This document shows positions 1 to 9,027 of a stretch of DNA of 64,000 nt, in pieces (positions within the stretch are counted from its first letter, which is position 1; every line of letters begins with the position of its first letter). Source of the DNA: Paenisporosarcina sp. OV554 (lineage in GTDB: Bacteria > Bacillota > Bacilli > Bacillales_A > Planococcaceae); contig NZ_QBUC01000002.1 in assembly GCF_003058165.1 (NCBI RefSeq), positions 186,001 through 250,000 on the forward strand, in the 5' to 3' direction. A model generated the notes under the pieces. That model searched no databases. It worked only from the letters and a program-made list of their open reading frames with translations, and was not told the origin of the DNA. Position numbers and translations under genes: made by a program.

Positions 1-632
1 TTTTTCTTTTTCATAACAGTAGACACTTTAGGTTCAGTTCCTTGCTTTATACGTAGAATGTTTTCTCTATGTTTCCAAATAGCTAAAGTGAAAAGAGCTA
101 ATGAGATGAAGTTCGGCCAAAATCCTCCCATAAACCAAAATACATAAACCAATAATGTAAGGTATAAAAAAAGAACGCCAATTGGTAAATAGTCTGTTAT
201 GAGAGTTATTAATATGAGCAAGGTCAATCCAATACAGCCCATTCTCCAATCGACAGCAAACATAATCCCAATGATTGATGCAGTTCCTTTGCCACCATCA
301 AAATTCATCCACAAAGGATAATTATGTCCGATAACGACAGCTGCTCCTATTAATAAAAGTAGAGTAGGTGTGTAGCCATTAAAGAGACTTTGTGTATCTA
401 AAATATTGGCCAATAATAGAACGGCGATAAATCCTTTACCAATGTCAAATAACGCAACTAAAGCCCCGAATTTCCATCCTAACACGATGGTTGCATTAGA
501 CGCCCCAGAATTCTTTACACCTTGATCTTTTACATTAACCCCTGAAATCCATTGTGCGATGTATGACCCATGTAACCCCCCAATTAAATAGCCTGATAGG
601 ATAATCATGAGTGACAATAAAGCAAGATTCAA
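1..632 (-). CDS. PlsY-like glycerol-3-phosphate acyltransferase family protein (partial)
   Basis: Integral membrane acyltransferase-like protein, probably using acyl-phosphate to acylate glycerol-3-phosphate in phospholipid synthesis, or a paralogue of that enzyme. The reading frame is open from a TTG at 632, with an AAAAGGAG site 8 bases upstream, to the window edge, so the C-terminus is cut off. All three PlsY-type motifs are visible: NSGASNATIVLGW followed by DIGKG, then GHNYPLWMNFDGGKG, then WKHRENI and QGTEPK. Hydrophobic segments lie between them, as in the family. Motif 1 departs from the usual GSGNPGATN form, so this may be one of the extra PlsY-like paralogues found in Bacilli rather than the housekeeping copy. 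There is no ATG at the 5' end of this frame, so the gene depends on the TTG start. Confidence 0.75.
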   Translation of the reverse strand, partial: MNLALLSLMIILSGYLIGGLHGSYIAQWISGVNVKDQGVKNSGASNATIVLGWKFGALVALFDIGKGFIAVLLLANILDTQSLFNGYTPTLLLLIGAAVVIGHNYPLWMNFDGGKGTASIIGIMFAVDWRMGCIGLTLLILITLITDYLPIGVLFLYLTLLVYVFWFMGGFWPNFISLALFTLAIWKHRENILRIKQGTEPKVSTVMKKK

Positions 633-708
633 AATCTCAACTCCTTTTTTCTTCTCACTCTTTAAACGTTTGACTATTGGATGAAGTTTCAAAAAAAATA
701 ATTATTTC

Positions 709-738
709 TTGACTTTTTCTTCCTGGAAAACATATACT
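709..738 (+). promoter_or_regulatory. Sigma-A promoter of the methionine operon
   Basis: A -35 TTGACT (709-714) and a -10 TATACT (733-738) are separated by 18 bp. They sit about 30 bp upstream of the S-box aptamer, so transcription would start just before it. Confidence 0.75.
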
Positions 739-770
739 GTTTCTCAAGATGGAAAATTGAATCAAATACT

Positions 771-883
771 CTTATCAAGAGCGGCAGAGGGACTAGGCCC
801 TACGATGCCCAGCAACCGGCAAGTGATGAACTTGCAAAGGTGCTAATTCCTACAGATTTCTTCATGTGGATCTGAAAGATAAG
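771..883 (+). promoter_or_regulatory. SAM-I (S-box) riboswitch aptamer
   Basis: The conserved S-box landmarks occur in order: CTTATC closing strand, AGAG, GGCAGAGGGACTAGGCCC, GCCCAGCAACC, AAGGTGCTAATTCC, and a closing GATAAG at 878-883 that pairs with 771-776. S-adenosylmethionine binding is expected to stabilise the aptamer and let the following terminator form, shutting off metY-metX-hom when SAM is plentiful. Confidence 0.96.
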
Positions 884-903
884 AGGAGGTATACGCAATT
901 GCG

Positions 904-937
904 AGCCCCCTCTTCTTAAGCGAAGAAGGGGCTTTTT
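904..937 (+). terminator. S-box expression-platform terminator
   Basis: A strong hairpin (AGCCCC..TCTTC paired with GAAGA..GGGGCT) is followed by five T residues, 20 bp after the aptamer and upstream of metY. It is the OFF-state terminator of the riboswitch. Confidence 0.92.
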
Positions 938-1002
938 GTATTCCAAAACTCCTCTTTCGCCTCCACACTTCCATCTAAACCACAAATCAGGAGGGAAAAA
1001 CA

Positions 1003-2292
1003 ATGACTAATCTTCAACCAGAAACGCTACTTTTACACGGAGGGCAAGAGCCGGATCCGATTACTGGCTCACGTGCGGTACCAATTCATAAAACTACTTC
1101 TTTTGTTTTCAAAGATACAGAACATGCTCAAAAACTTTTTGCGCTGCAAGAAGCTGGAAATATCTATACGCGTATAGGCAATCCAACAGTCGATGTATTT
1201 GAACAGCGTGTTGCTTTGTTAGAAGGGGGTACAGCTGCAGTAGCTTTATCAAGTGGAATGGCAGCGATCGCTTTTTCTATTTTAAATATAGCAGGAGCAG
1301 GAGATGAAATCATTGCTGCTAGTAATTTATATGGTGGTACTTATAATTTGTTTGCTAAAACACTTCCAAAGTATGGAATCACTGTAAAGTTTGTCGATTC
1401 AACTAATCCGGAGAATTTCCGAGGAGCCATTTCTGAAAAAACGAAAGCCATTTTTGGGGAAATTATCGGCAATCCAAGTCTCCATGTTCTAGATATAGAA
1501 GCTGTGTCTACTATAGCCCACGCGCACGGAATTCCGTTAATTGTTGATAATACATTTGCTACTCCATATGGAAGTAATCCTATTGAATATGGTGCTGATG
1601 TAGTAGTACATTCAGCAACAAAATGGATTGGTGGACATGGTACTTCAATTGGAGGTGTGGTAGTTGATGCAGGAAAATTCGATTGGAATAGCGAGAAGTT
1701 TCCTGAGTTTACGGAACCAGATACTAGTTACCATGGATTGCGTTATGGGATTGACGTGCCTCAAGTTGCATTCGCTATTAAACTTCGAGTTCAACTACTT
1801 CGTGACTTTGGTCCATGTCTAAGCCCAGATAATGCCTTTGCTTTCTTGCAAGGTCTCGAAACGTTACATTTACGTGTGCCGAGGCACAATGAAAATGCAT
1901 TGGCGGTAGCTAATTTTCTAGAGAATCATCCAGCGGTGGAGTGGGTAAGTTTCAATGGATTTGAATCTCATCCATCTCATCAATTAGCTAATAAATACTT
2001 GAAGAATGGATACGGTTCAATTGTGAATTTTGGAATTAAAGGAGGACGAGATGCAGGGCGTAAAATCATCGATAACGTCCAAATCTGGTCTCATGTTGCC
2101 AATGTAGGAGATGCCAAATCGCTTATCATTCATCCGGCTTCTACGACACATCAACAGTTAAGTGGAGAAGAATTAAGAAAGTCAGGTGTCACAGAAGAAT
2201 TGATTCGACTTTCAGTGGGATTAGAGTCGGTAGAAGACTTATTAGCTGATTTAAGGCAAGCAATAGATCAAGCAATCGTCGTACCGATTTAA
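1003..2292 (+). CDS. metY: O-acetylhomoserine sulfhydrylase (homocysteine synthase)
   Basis: Cytosolic PLP enzyme that makes homocysteine from O-acetylhomoserine and sulfide. The 429-aa length matches the MetY branch of the Cys/Met metabolism PLP family and is longer than cystathionine gamma-synthases. The N-terminal [21 protein letters not shown] block, the [10 protein letters not shown] substrate segment and the PLP-binding [16 protein letters not shown] segment (Schiff-base Lys at about residue 207) are all visible. The ATG follows a GGAGGG ribosome site. It is the first gene after the S-box terminator and is followed at once by metX, whose product makes its substrate. This arrangement points to direct sulfhydrylation rather than the transsulfuration route. 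Confidence 0.95.
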   Translation: MTNLQPETLLLHGGQEPDPITGSRAVPIHKTTSFVFKDTEHAQKLFALQEAGNIYTRIGNPTVDVFEQRVALLEGGTAAVALSSGMAAIAFSILNIAGAGDEIIAASNLYGGTYNLFAKTLPKYGITVKFVDSTNPENFRGAISEKTKAIFGEIIGNPSLHVLDIEAVSTIAHAHGIPLIVDNTFATPYGSNPIEYGADVVVHSATKWIGGHGTSIGGVVVDAGKFDWNSEKFPEFTEPDTSYHGLRYGIDVPQVAFAIKLRVQLLRDFGPCLSPDNAFAFLQGLETLHLRVPRHNENALAVANFLENHPAVEWVSFNGFESHPSHQLANKYLKNGYGSIVNFGIKGGRDAGRKIIDNVQIWSHVANVGDAKSLIIHPASTTHQQLSGEELRKSGVTEELIRLSVGLESVEDLLADLRQAIDQAIVVPI

Positions 2293-2308
2293 CTTGGAGG
2301 TGGAATTA

Positions 2309-3364
2309 GTGGCAACAGGAAGTGTAGAAATCGGAAACTTCCAAACAGAGTCTGGGAATCTACTGGAACAAGTTGAACTTTCATATGAATCTTGCGGTCC
2401 ATTAGATGCACCTGTTATTTTAGTTTGTCATGCTTTGACTGGAAATCAATATGCTACTGGAACTCAGGAAAAACCAGGTTGGTGGAGTGGAATGATTGGG
2501 CCTGGAAAAGTTATTGATACGAATGTATTTCAAGTAATTACATGGAATGTTTTAGGGGGGTGTTCCGGTTCAACTGGTCCAGCTACAATTAATCCTACAA
2601 CGGGTGAACCATATCGCTCATCCTTTCCAACCATTACAATTCGAGATATGGTCCATGCTGAAAAACAAGGATTACTAGCTTTGGGAATTGATAGACTTCA
2701 TGCAGTAGTTGGAGGGTCGCTTGGTGGGATGCGTGTGCTGGAGTGGGGACTACTCTACCCAAAAGATATGGATTTACTGATTCCATTAGCAGTTACCCCT
2801 TATTTAAGTGATACAGGTATTGCCTTTAATTATATTGGCATTCATGCAATTGAAACAGATGCAAACTATTGCAATGGAAACTATAAGAGTTCATCAGATA
2901 TAAAAGGGTTTGAAACAGCACGCATGGCGGGGTTAGTCACTTATCGTAGTGAACAATTACATAAGGACCGTTTTGCAAGAAAGACCAGAAGTGATGGTTT
3001 GTTCGAAATCGAATCCTATATGAAATACCAAGGGACAAAACTGACGGAACGTTTTGATGCGAACAGCTATCTTACCTTGTTACGGGCAATGAACACTCAT
3101 GATATCGGGAGGGATAGAGGCGGTATAGAAATAGCGGCGAAACAATTTGAAGCAAAAGTAATCACCATAGCATTCACACATGATTTACTATATCCACCTG
3201 AGGACATTTGCTCTTTTGCGCATCTGGTTCCTGATCATCATTTCTGCATGGTCAACACACGATTTGGTCATGATGGCTTTCTGACTGAATTTGAGACATG
3301 GGGAAATATAATAACTGTTCACTTGGGGGTAAAGTTATGGCAACGATTCAAGCAGCAATCTTAG
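2309..3364 (+). CDS. metX: Homoserine O-acetyltransferase
   Basis: Alpha/beta-hydrolase-fold enzyme that acetylates homoserine with acetyl-CoA. The nucleophile elbow GGSLGGMRVLEW (Ser at about residue 137), the catalytic Asp region FTHDLLYP and the catalytic His region FGHDGFL are present, with LTGNQYATG near the N-terminus as in MetX. The frame is open from a TTG at 2294, but the GTG at 2309 has a GGAGG site at 2296-2300 with 8-base spacing, so I choose it, giving 351 aa. Whether the acyl donor is acetyl- or succinyl-CoA cannot be settled by eye. The adjacent metY favours acetyl. Confidence 0.93.
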   Translation: MATGSVEIGNFQTESGNLLEQVELSYESCGPLDAPVILVCHALTGNQYATGTQEKPGWWSGMIGPGKVIDTNVFQVITWNVLGGCSGSTGPATINPTTGEPYRSSFPTITIRDMVHAEKQGLLALGIDRLHAVVGGSLGGMRVLEWGLLYPKDMDLLIPLAVTPYLSDTGIAFNYIGIHAIETDANYCNGNYKSSSDIKGFETARMAGLVTYRSEQLHKDRFARKTRSDGLFEIESYMKYQGTKLTERFDANSYLTLLRAMNTHDIGRDRGGIEIAAKQFEAKVITIAFTHDLLYPPEDICSFAHLVPDHHFCMVNTRFGHDGFLTEFETWGNIITVHLGVKLWQRFKQQS

Positions 3365-4323
3365 GTTTTGGAACAGTTGGTCAAGGCATATTCCAAATAC
3401 TTAATGAAAGAAAACATCAATTAAAACAATCATTAGGATTGGATATAGAAGTAAAAGCCATTCTAATACGAGAACCAACAAAAAGTCGTATGGCAACGCC
3501 AGGCGTTATGGTAACTGACAACTTTCAAGACATTGAAGACATTCCCGATATTCAAGTTGTATTTGAGGCAATTGTAGGTGAAGAACCGGCATTTCAATAT
3601 CTATGTAGGTCTATTCAAAAAGGCTGTCATGTGATTACAGCTAATAAAGTAATGTTCTCAAAGTATGGTTTAGAATTACAAGAACGAGCAAAAAGACAAG
3701 GTGTCCATGTCGGATATGAAGCAACTACAGCAGGGGGCGTACCAATAATAAAAACCTTGAAAAACCTTCTGCTAGTGAATCAGGTGCATAGAATTCAAGG
3801 GATATTAAATGGAACATCAAATTACATTTTAACTCAAATGCGAATACATGAAAGCTTGTTTCATGATGCCTTAGAAGAAGCAAAGGTACTTGGCTATGCA
3901 GAGTCAGATCCTTTTAATGACATTTCTGGTCAAGACGCATTTCGAAAGCTTATGATATTAAGTACTTTGGCATTTGGTAAACAACCGAATTGGGATGATG
4001 TAACGATTGATGGAATTGCTGATATTACACTTGAACAAGTACAAAGTGCAACAAGAGAAGGTTTGCGTTTCAGGCATGTGGCAGAGATTATTGAAGAGCA
4101 AGACGGGTCTTTACATGCAAGCGTTGGTCTAAGATTAGTAGATCCCGAGCATCCGTTGTATGCAGTTGAGGGTGTAAACAACGCAATTGCGCTTGATACA
4201 AATTACATTGGGACTTTAACTTTAATTGGACCAGGAGCTGGTAAATTTCCCACAGCAAGTGTCATGGTGGAAGATTATGCAGAAATCATAGGAAAACACG
4301 CTCAATTTTTAGTTACCTTATAA
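3337..4323 (+). CDS. hom: Homoserine dehydrogenase, short form without ACT domain
   Basis: NAD(P)-dependent reduction of aspartate semialdehyde to homoserine, supplying metX. The Rossmann motif GFGTVGQG lies at the N-terminus, and the family signature is seen around TANK, ATTAGGVPIIKTLKN and GILNGTSNYILTQM. The ATG at 3337 has a GGGGGT site just upstream and overlaps the end of metX by 28 bp, which suggests translational coupling. The protein is about 328 aa, roughly 100 shorter than the usual Bacillus Hom (about 430 aa). It ends after the catalytic domain, so the C-terminal ACT domain that senses threonine is missing. Inference: this is a methionine-dedicated, threonine-insensitive isozyme controlled by SAM through the S-box. 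Confidence 0.93.
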   Translation: MATIQAAILGFGTVGQGIFQILNERKHQLKQSLGLDIEVKAILIREPTKSRMATPGVMVTDNFQDIEDIPDIQVVFEAIVGEEPAFQYLCRSIQKGCHVITANKVMFSKYGLELQERAKRQGVHVGYEATTAGGVPIIKTLKNLLLVNQVHRIQGILNGTSNYILTQMRIHESLFHDALEEAKVLGYAESDPFNDISGQDAFRKLMILSTLAFGKQPNWDDVTIDGIADITLEQVQSATREGLRFRHVAEIIEEQDGSLHASVGLRLVDPEHPLYAVEGVNNAIALDTNYIGTLTLIGPGAGKFPTASVMVEDYAEIIGKHAQFLVTL

Positions 4324-4331
4324 GAAAATAG

Positions 4332-4374
4332 AACCGTTGCATTTGTCTCCATGTGGAGGGATGCAACGGTTTTT
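4332..4374 (+). terminator. Terminator of the metY-metX-hom operon
   Basis: AACCGTTGCAT pairs perfectly with ATGCAACGGTT and is followed by a T run, 8 bp after the hom stop codon. Confidence 0.93.
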
Positions 4375-4671
4375 ATGTATGAAAAAAACAAAAAAATATC
4401 GTTAATCATTATATAGAAGAAATACGTTCATAATATAAAAAATTTATTATCTTGATATCAGGATATGTGGTAATAGATGGAAAAAATAAAGAATCGATAG
4501 TCCTATTTAATACCAAATAAAGGGTGAAAAACGGATAATTTGATTTAACCTGGAAATAAATTCACTTTTTGGAATGGCTATATATCAACGTTGATTGAAG
4601 TGGGTGAAAATTAATGACATAAAGTAGGTTTATTTACATGGTACAAGAGAACTAGCATATCAAGTTGGTAT
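4375..4671. other. AT-rich intergenic region upstream of the Tad operon
   Basis: About 300 bp of very AT-rich DNA with no open frame carrying a ribosome site and no clear hairpin with a T tract. It is probably the upstream control region of the pilus operon. I can name no regulator site here other than the palindrome listed next. Confidence 0.5.
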
Positions 4672-4713
4672 AGTTAGCTAACTTTGACATTTTAGAAAGG
4701 TAAATGGTAAATA
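4672..4713 (+). promoter_or_regulatory. Candidate Tad operon promoter with abutting palindrome
   Basis: A perfect 12-bp palindrome, AGTTAGCTAACT (4672-4683), directly abuts a consensus -35 TTGACA (4684-4689). The best -10 is TAAATA (4708-4713), 18 bp downstream. The palindrome is well placed to be an operator for a repressor or activator of the pilus operon, which starts 80 bp further on. This is inference from position and symmetry. Confidence 0.5.
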
Positions 4714-4793
4714 GTAAGTGACCTTATACATAATTAATACAGCATTATACCTATTTCGGTATAAATCACCATTTTGAAATGAGGAATTGTTAA

Positions 4794-5561
4794 ATGTTAG
4801 AGGCAAAAAGGAGAGCGGCTATATTTTTTATTTTGGCATTTATCTTAGCAGCTGCAACTGGATACATGGTACTGCAAAAAGTAAAGGATTTAAATTCTGA
4901 TTTAGGTGCAATGACAAAGATTTATGTAGCAAAAGCGGATATTCCATCAAGGACAGTTATTCAAAAGAATCAAATCACCGTAATGGAGTTACCTAATAAG
5001 TTTGTTACTGAGTCGCATATCACCTCTTTTGGTGATCTGGAATCTCAAGTATCAGTCGTCCCTCTTTCTAAAGGTGACATGATTACACGAAATATGATTA
5101 AACCAGCTTCCAATCTACAAAATGAGAACAATAGATTAGTCACTTTGCATCGAACGGATAAAGTTCAATTCGATCAAGTAATCGAAGCACTAGACCGAGT
5201 AGATATTATTGTATCTACTGAAAATAAAGGCGAGCGTAAGACATCTGTTTTCATGAAAGACGTTGTTGTCCGATTTTCTCAAGGTTCTGGTGAAAAATTT
5301 GCGGGTGTTGCAGTCGAAGTGACGGCTGAACAAGCACCGAAACTTATACATATGCAAAACTATGCTGATCACATTCGTATATTAAAAGCTAACGTTGGCC
5401 AAAACAGTGTACCTTCCGAAGAAACAGAAGAAAAAGAGGCACGACAGGAAGAGCCTGCAAAGAAGAAAGTTGAAGAAAAACCAGCGACAACACCTCCTAA
5501 AGAGAATGCTACTAAAAAAGAAACACCGAAAGAAGGACCTACTTCCGGGAGTGGACAGTAA
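4794..5561 (+). CDS. cpaB: CpaB-like Flp pilus assembly protein (SAF domain)
   Basis: First gene of the Tad/Flp pilus operon. An N-terminal membrane anchor (about residues 8-28) is followed by a SAF-type domain with KIYVAKADIPSRTVIQKNQI, the hallmark of CpaB/RcpC. A second conserved block, GDMITRNMI, follows. The C-terminal 45 residues are a low-complexity Lys/Glu/Pro/Thr tail. In Gram-negatives CpaB works with the outer-membrane secretin. In this monoderm context it may instead act in the cell wall as a periplasm-like scaffold. The ATG follows GAGG by 9 bases. The 255-aa length is normal. Confidence 0.85.
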   Translation: MLEAKRRAAIFFILAFILAAATGYMVLQKVKDLNSDLGAMTKIYVAKADIPSRTVIQKNQITVMELPNKFVTESHITSFGDLESQVSVVPLSKGDMITRNMIKPASNLQNENNRLVTLHRTDKVQFDQVIEALDRVDIIVSTENKGERKTSVFMKDVVVRFSQGSGEKFAGVAVEVTAEQAPKLIHMQNYADHIRILKANVGQNSVPSEETEEKEARQEEPAKKKVEEKPATTPPKENATKKETPKEGPTSGSGQ

Positions 5562-5582
5562 GATGGAAAAGAGGCTGACGTG

Positions 5583-6740
5583 ATGGAACTATCGGCAAAT
5601 ATCTTAATTGTTAGTGAATGGGAACAGAATACAGTGCTATTAAAAACGATTTCTGAAAGCTTCTCAAAACAAGTAACTAGTGTGAAATATTCAGATGCTA
5701 TAAGAGAAATGAACCGAGAAACTCGTGACATTGTCATCGTTTCTCAATCGGAAACGGAAGCGTCTGTAGAGTTAGTCCAATCAATACGAATGGTCAATCC
5801 GGCTTGTCTCCTATTGTTTGTTGCAGTTGCTTCTGACTTTACATTGCTCCGAAATATTATACGTTCAGGTGCGGATGAATTTTTCGTCTTTCCAGATGAA
5901 ACTAGTTTATTCACAAGTAGATTTCCAACAATCGTCCAAAATTATGAGATCAAAAAAAATTCAATGGAAGAAGCCGCTGTAACTTATGGACGCAATCGAG
6001 GACAAATTCTGTCATTCTACAGCGGAAAAGGTGGAAGTGGACGTACATTGATTGCTTCCTCAGTTGCTCAAACTTTAAAGCTCGAGTCAACGGCTGAAGT
6101 GATTTTGATTGACTTGAACACCCAATACGGTGGGATTGAAAACGTCTTTTCCATTGAATCCAACCGATCGCTAGCTGATTTAATGCCTGTTGTTGAGGAA
6201 TTAAATGAAAGCCACATTCGGAATGTATCTGAAACACAGGTGGATTCCAAATTGGAAATTCTCATCAGTCCTTGTGATGCGGAGATTGCAGAATCGATTG
6301 ATGAAGAGTTTATTGCCAAATTGATTCGTACATGCAGACGTTCATTTGACTACGTTTTAATTGATCTGCCAAGTCATATGAATGGACAAGTCGTTACAGC
6401 TTTAGAAGAGTCTGACAAAGTTTTTTACATATTAGCGCCCGAAACATCAGCCCTCAAAACGTTAAAGCAGTTCGAAACATTAAGCACAAGACTTGGCATT
6501 CCATTGGCAAATCGTATGGAAATTGTACTGAATGAACTGTCCAAAGAAAACGAAGTCCAGCAAAGCGATTTGAAAAACGTGCTACGTTTTCCAGTGGCCG
6601 CTTCCATTCGCAGGGACATTAAAGGATTGCAACCATATATCAATAAAGGGATGCCTGTCCGGAAAGTCCAGAAAGAACGTAAATTAATCCCATTTGCCAA
6701 AGATATTCGTAAGTTTGCACGAGATGTATTAAAGCAATAG
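5583..6740 (+). CDS. cpaE: CpaE-like pilus assembly ATPase (receiver-like domain plus MinD/ParA fold)
   Basis: The N-terminal 125 residues resemble a degenerate receiver domain, and the remainder is a MinD/ParA-type ATPase, the standard CpaE layout; the family localises the pilus machine. The deviant Walker A reads KGGSGRT at about residue 146. The signature Lys is kept, but the usual GK[TS] lysine is Arg. Other motifs are ILIDLNTQYGG and YVLIDLPSHM. I use the ATG at 5583, with GAGG at 5571, rather than the GTG directly before it. It sits between cpaB and cpaF with short spacing, so it is co-transcribed. Confidence 0.85.
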   Translation: MELSANILIVSEWEQNTVLLKTISESFSKQVTSVKYSDAIREMNRETRDIVIVSQSETEASVELVQSIRMVNPACLLLFVAVASDFTLLRNIIRSGADEFFVFPDETSLFTSRFPTIVQNYEIKKNSMEEAAVTYGRNRGQILSFYSGKGGSGRTLIASSVAQTLKLESTAEVILIDLNTQYGGIENVFSIESNRSLADLMPVVEELNESHIRNVSETQVDSKLEILISPCDAEIAESIDEEFIAKLIRTCRRSFDYVLIDLPSHMNGQVVTALEESDKVFYILAPETSALKTLKQFETLSTRLGIPLANRMEIVLNELSKENEVQQSDLKNVLRFPVAASIRRDIKGLQPYINKGMPVRKVQKERKLIPFAKDIRKFARDVLKQ

Positions 6741-6753
6741 GAGGTGAAGAGGG

Positions 6754-8100
6754 ATGAGCTCACTGTTTGAAAAGAGAAAAGGGAAGCTTGTGCAGAAAAA
6801 GCCAACCTCTTACGAATATGAAAACCACCTCGTCGATGAATTAGTCGAACATTATAAGGCCCGTTTATTGCGAGACACAAACTTGGAAGCTTTAACGCAG
6901 CTGTCTTCAGGTGAAATGCGGTTGCGAATTGAGCAATATGTTTCAACTTTTATGTCCGAAGAAAAAGTCATTATTTCAAGGCATGATAAAGAACTTTTAA
7001 TTACGAGAATATTAGATGAGTCAGTCGGTTTCGGTCCGCTCGAACCGCTCATAAATGATCCGGATATCACGGAAATTCTGATTAATGGGTACAAGGAAGT
7101 TTATGTTGAAAGAAAAGGAAAACTTCAAGAAGTACAAATTGCATTCCGGAACGATGAACATGTACGGCATATTGTGGATCGTATCGTCGCACCACTCGGC
7201 AGACGAATCGATGAAAGCTCACCAATGGTAGATGCCAGATTGCCAGACGGCAGCCGGGTAAATGCAGTTATTTCACCGATCAGTTTATCGGGCACACTTG
7301 TTTCCATCCGAAAATTCCGAGCAGAACCTTTTAAAGTGGAGGATTTACTGCAATTTGATTCTATGAGCAAAGATATGGCGACATTCCTGGATGGGATTGT
7401 AAGAGCCAAAATGAACACGCTCATCAGTGGAGGAACAGGCTCTGGTAAAACAACTTTGTTGAATGTAATCGCTACATCCATTCCTCATGGTGAACGTGTC
7501 ATTACGATAGAAGATTCCGCAGAGCTTCGTCTAGACCGTCCAAACGTCGTTGGAATGGAAGCCAGACCGGCGAATGTTGAAGGAAAAGGGGAAGTCAGCA
7601 TTCGGAACTTGGTGCGAAATGCTTTACGTATGCGGCCGGACCGCATCATTGTCGGGGAAGTTCGGAGTGGAGAAGCATTTGATATGCTCCAGGCTATGAA
7701 TACGGGGCATGAAGGGTCAATCACAACTGTCCATGCGAATAATGCCGACGATGCATTGCGACGAGTTGAAGCGATGGTCATTATGGCAGGAATGGATTTA
7801 CCTTCAACCATTATTCGGGAGTACATTGTCGGTGCTTTAGACATCATTGTCCAAGCAACACGACTGACAGATGGAACACGGAAAATCGTATCCATTTCGG
7901 AGGTCCAGAAAAATGACGGCAAACATCGGATTGTTGAAATCTTCAAGTTTCATAGGACCGGTTTAACCAAAGATGGAGAGGTAGAAGGACATTTTACTCC
8001 AACTGGTGAAATTCCGCAGTGTTTAACTCGTATACGTGTCTTTGGAATTGACATGGATGAATCTTTGTTCGAGCCAGTGAAACGGGGTGTGGTCGTATGA
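6754..8100 (+). CDS. tadA: CpaF/TadA secretion ATPase
   Basis: Hexameric type II/IV secretion-superfamily ATPase that powers Flp pilus assembly at the inner face of the membrane. Clear motifs are Walker A GGTGSGKTTLLN (about residue 225), ITIEDSAEL, the Asp/His-box region and Walker B RIIVGEVR, followed by TGHEGSITTVHAN. The N-terminal all-alpha domain precedes a GFGPLEPLINDPDITEI motif typical of CpaF. The 448-aa length is normal. The stop overlaps the tadB start by 4 bp (ATGA), indicating coupling. Confidence 0.95.
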   Translation: MSSLFEKRKGKLVQKKPTSYEYENHLVDELVEHYKARLLRDTNLEALTQLSSGEMRLRIEQYVSTFMSEEKVIISRHDKELLITRILDESVGFGPLEPLINDPDITEILINGYKEVYVERKGKLQEVQIAFRNDEHVRHIVDRIVAPLGRRIDESSPMVDARLPDGSRVNAVISPISLSGTLVSIRKFRAEPFKVEDLLQFDSMSKDMATFLDGIVRAKMNTLISGGTGSGKTTLLNVIATSIPHGERVITIEDSAELRLDRPNVVGMEARPANVEGKGEVSIRNLVRNALRMRPDRIIVGEVRSGEAFDMLQAMNTGHEGSITTVHANNADDALRRVEAMVIMAGMDLPSTIIREYIVGALDIIVQATRLTDGTRKIVSISEVQKNDGKHRIVEIFKFHRTGLTKDGEVEGHFTPTGEIPQCLTRIRVFGIDMDESLFEPVKRGVVV

Positions 8101-9023
8101 CGGAAGCATTACTCGCGATGCTGACCATTCTTGTACTCGTCATCGGTTTTTACTTTTACCTCGGCTATCGGAAAGAAAAAAGGGAGTGGCGTAAACAAGT
8201 CCAACAGTTTTATCGGGACGGAGAACGTCGTAAAAGTGTGTTGGTGGTCATTGGAACCAAGTACGATCAGACCGATTCTGCAAAAGCACTGGAACAGAGG
8301 TTGATAGATGCAAATATTGGCTTCACACCATCAGAGTTTATCGGTGCTCTCATAGTTTCTTATATGGCATTGGTTATTGGTCTTCAAAACTTCTTTAATT
8401 TGAACATGTTTGCAAGTTTAGTCATAGCTCTATTGCTTGTCGAAGGTGGGCGTCGAATGCTTTTCCTGGTTCGGAAAAATAAAAAGAAACAAATGCTGGT
8501 CGAACACCTTCCTGAAATTTGTCGCATCCTTGCCAATGCCACACGTTCTGGCATGACGCTCAATCAAGGAATTCAACTTGTTGCTCAGGAAATTGGTGAA
8601 CCGGCTAAATCTGAGTTCAAGAGATTGGCACATGAGTTATCGCTAGGAATTGACTTCAGTGCTGCCATCCGTAGCATGGAGAAACGCGTGGATGACAAAG
8701 AATTTCAACTGTTCACGGCAACCATGCTCATCCAGAAGAAAGCAGGAGGTAATTTGTACGCAGTGCTGGACGAAATGAGCCAGACGCTGGATGAACGCAA
8801 GTTATTGAAACAAGAAATCAAAACGATGACTGCTGAACAACGCTATATTTCGTATATTGTTCCCGTCATTCCAATCTTTCTTGTACTTATGATGAACAAT
8901 ATTGTGGAAGGATTTTTAGATCCTCTATTTACCGGACTTGGACTAATTCTATTCGCTTTCTTTTTGACCGGAACAATTCTAACATTCGTGATTGTTCGTA
9001 AAATCACCAATATAAGGGTGTGA
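8097..9023 (+). CDS. tadB: TadB-like type II secretion F-domain membrane protein
   Basis: Polytopic platform protein of the Flp pilus machine. It has an N-terminal helix, a pair of helices around residues 85-125, a cytoplasmic T2SSF domain with LPEICRILANATRSGMTLNQG and LGIDFSAAIRSMEKRV, and two C-terminal helices. It forms a pair with tadC downstream, as in all Tad loci, and overlaps the tadA stop. The 308-aa length is as expected. Confidence 0.92.
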   Translation: MTEALLAMLTILVLVIGFYFYLGYRKEKREWRKQVQQFYRDGERRKSVLVVIGTKYDQTDSAKALEQRLIDANIGFTPSEFIGALIVSYMALVIGLQNFFNLNMFASLVIALLLVEGGRRMLFLVRKNKKKQMLVEHLPEICRILANATRSGMTLNQGIQLVAQEIGEPAKSEFKRLAHELSLGIDFSAAIRSMEKRVDDKEFQLFTATMLIQKKAGGNLYAVLDEMSQTLDERKLLKQEIKTMTAEQRYISYIVPVIPIFLVLMMNNIVEGFLDPLFTGLGLILFAFFLTGTILTFVIVRKITNIRV

Positions 9024-9027
9024 TGAA

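Noticed and set aside
7125-7946. Two minus-strand ORFs (118 and 153 aa) opposite tadA
   Set aside because: They are shadows of a well-supported ATPase gene, with no ribosome site and no motifs.
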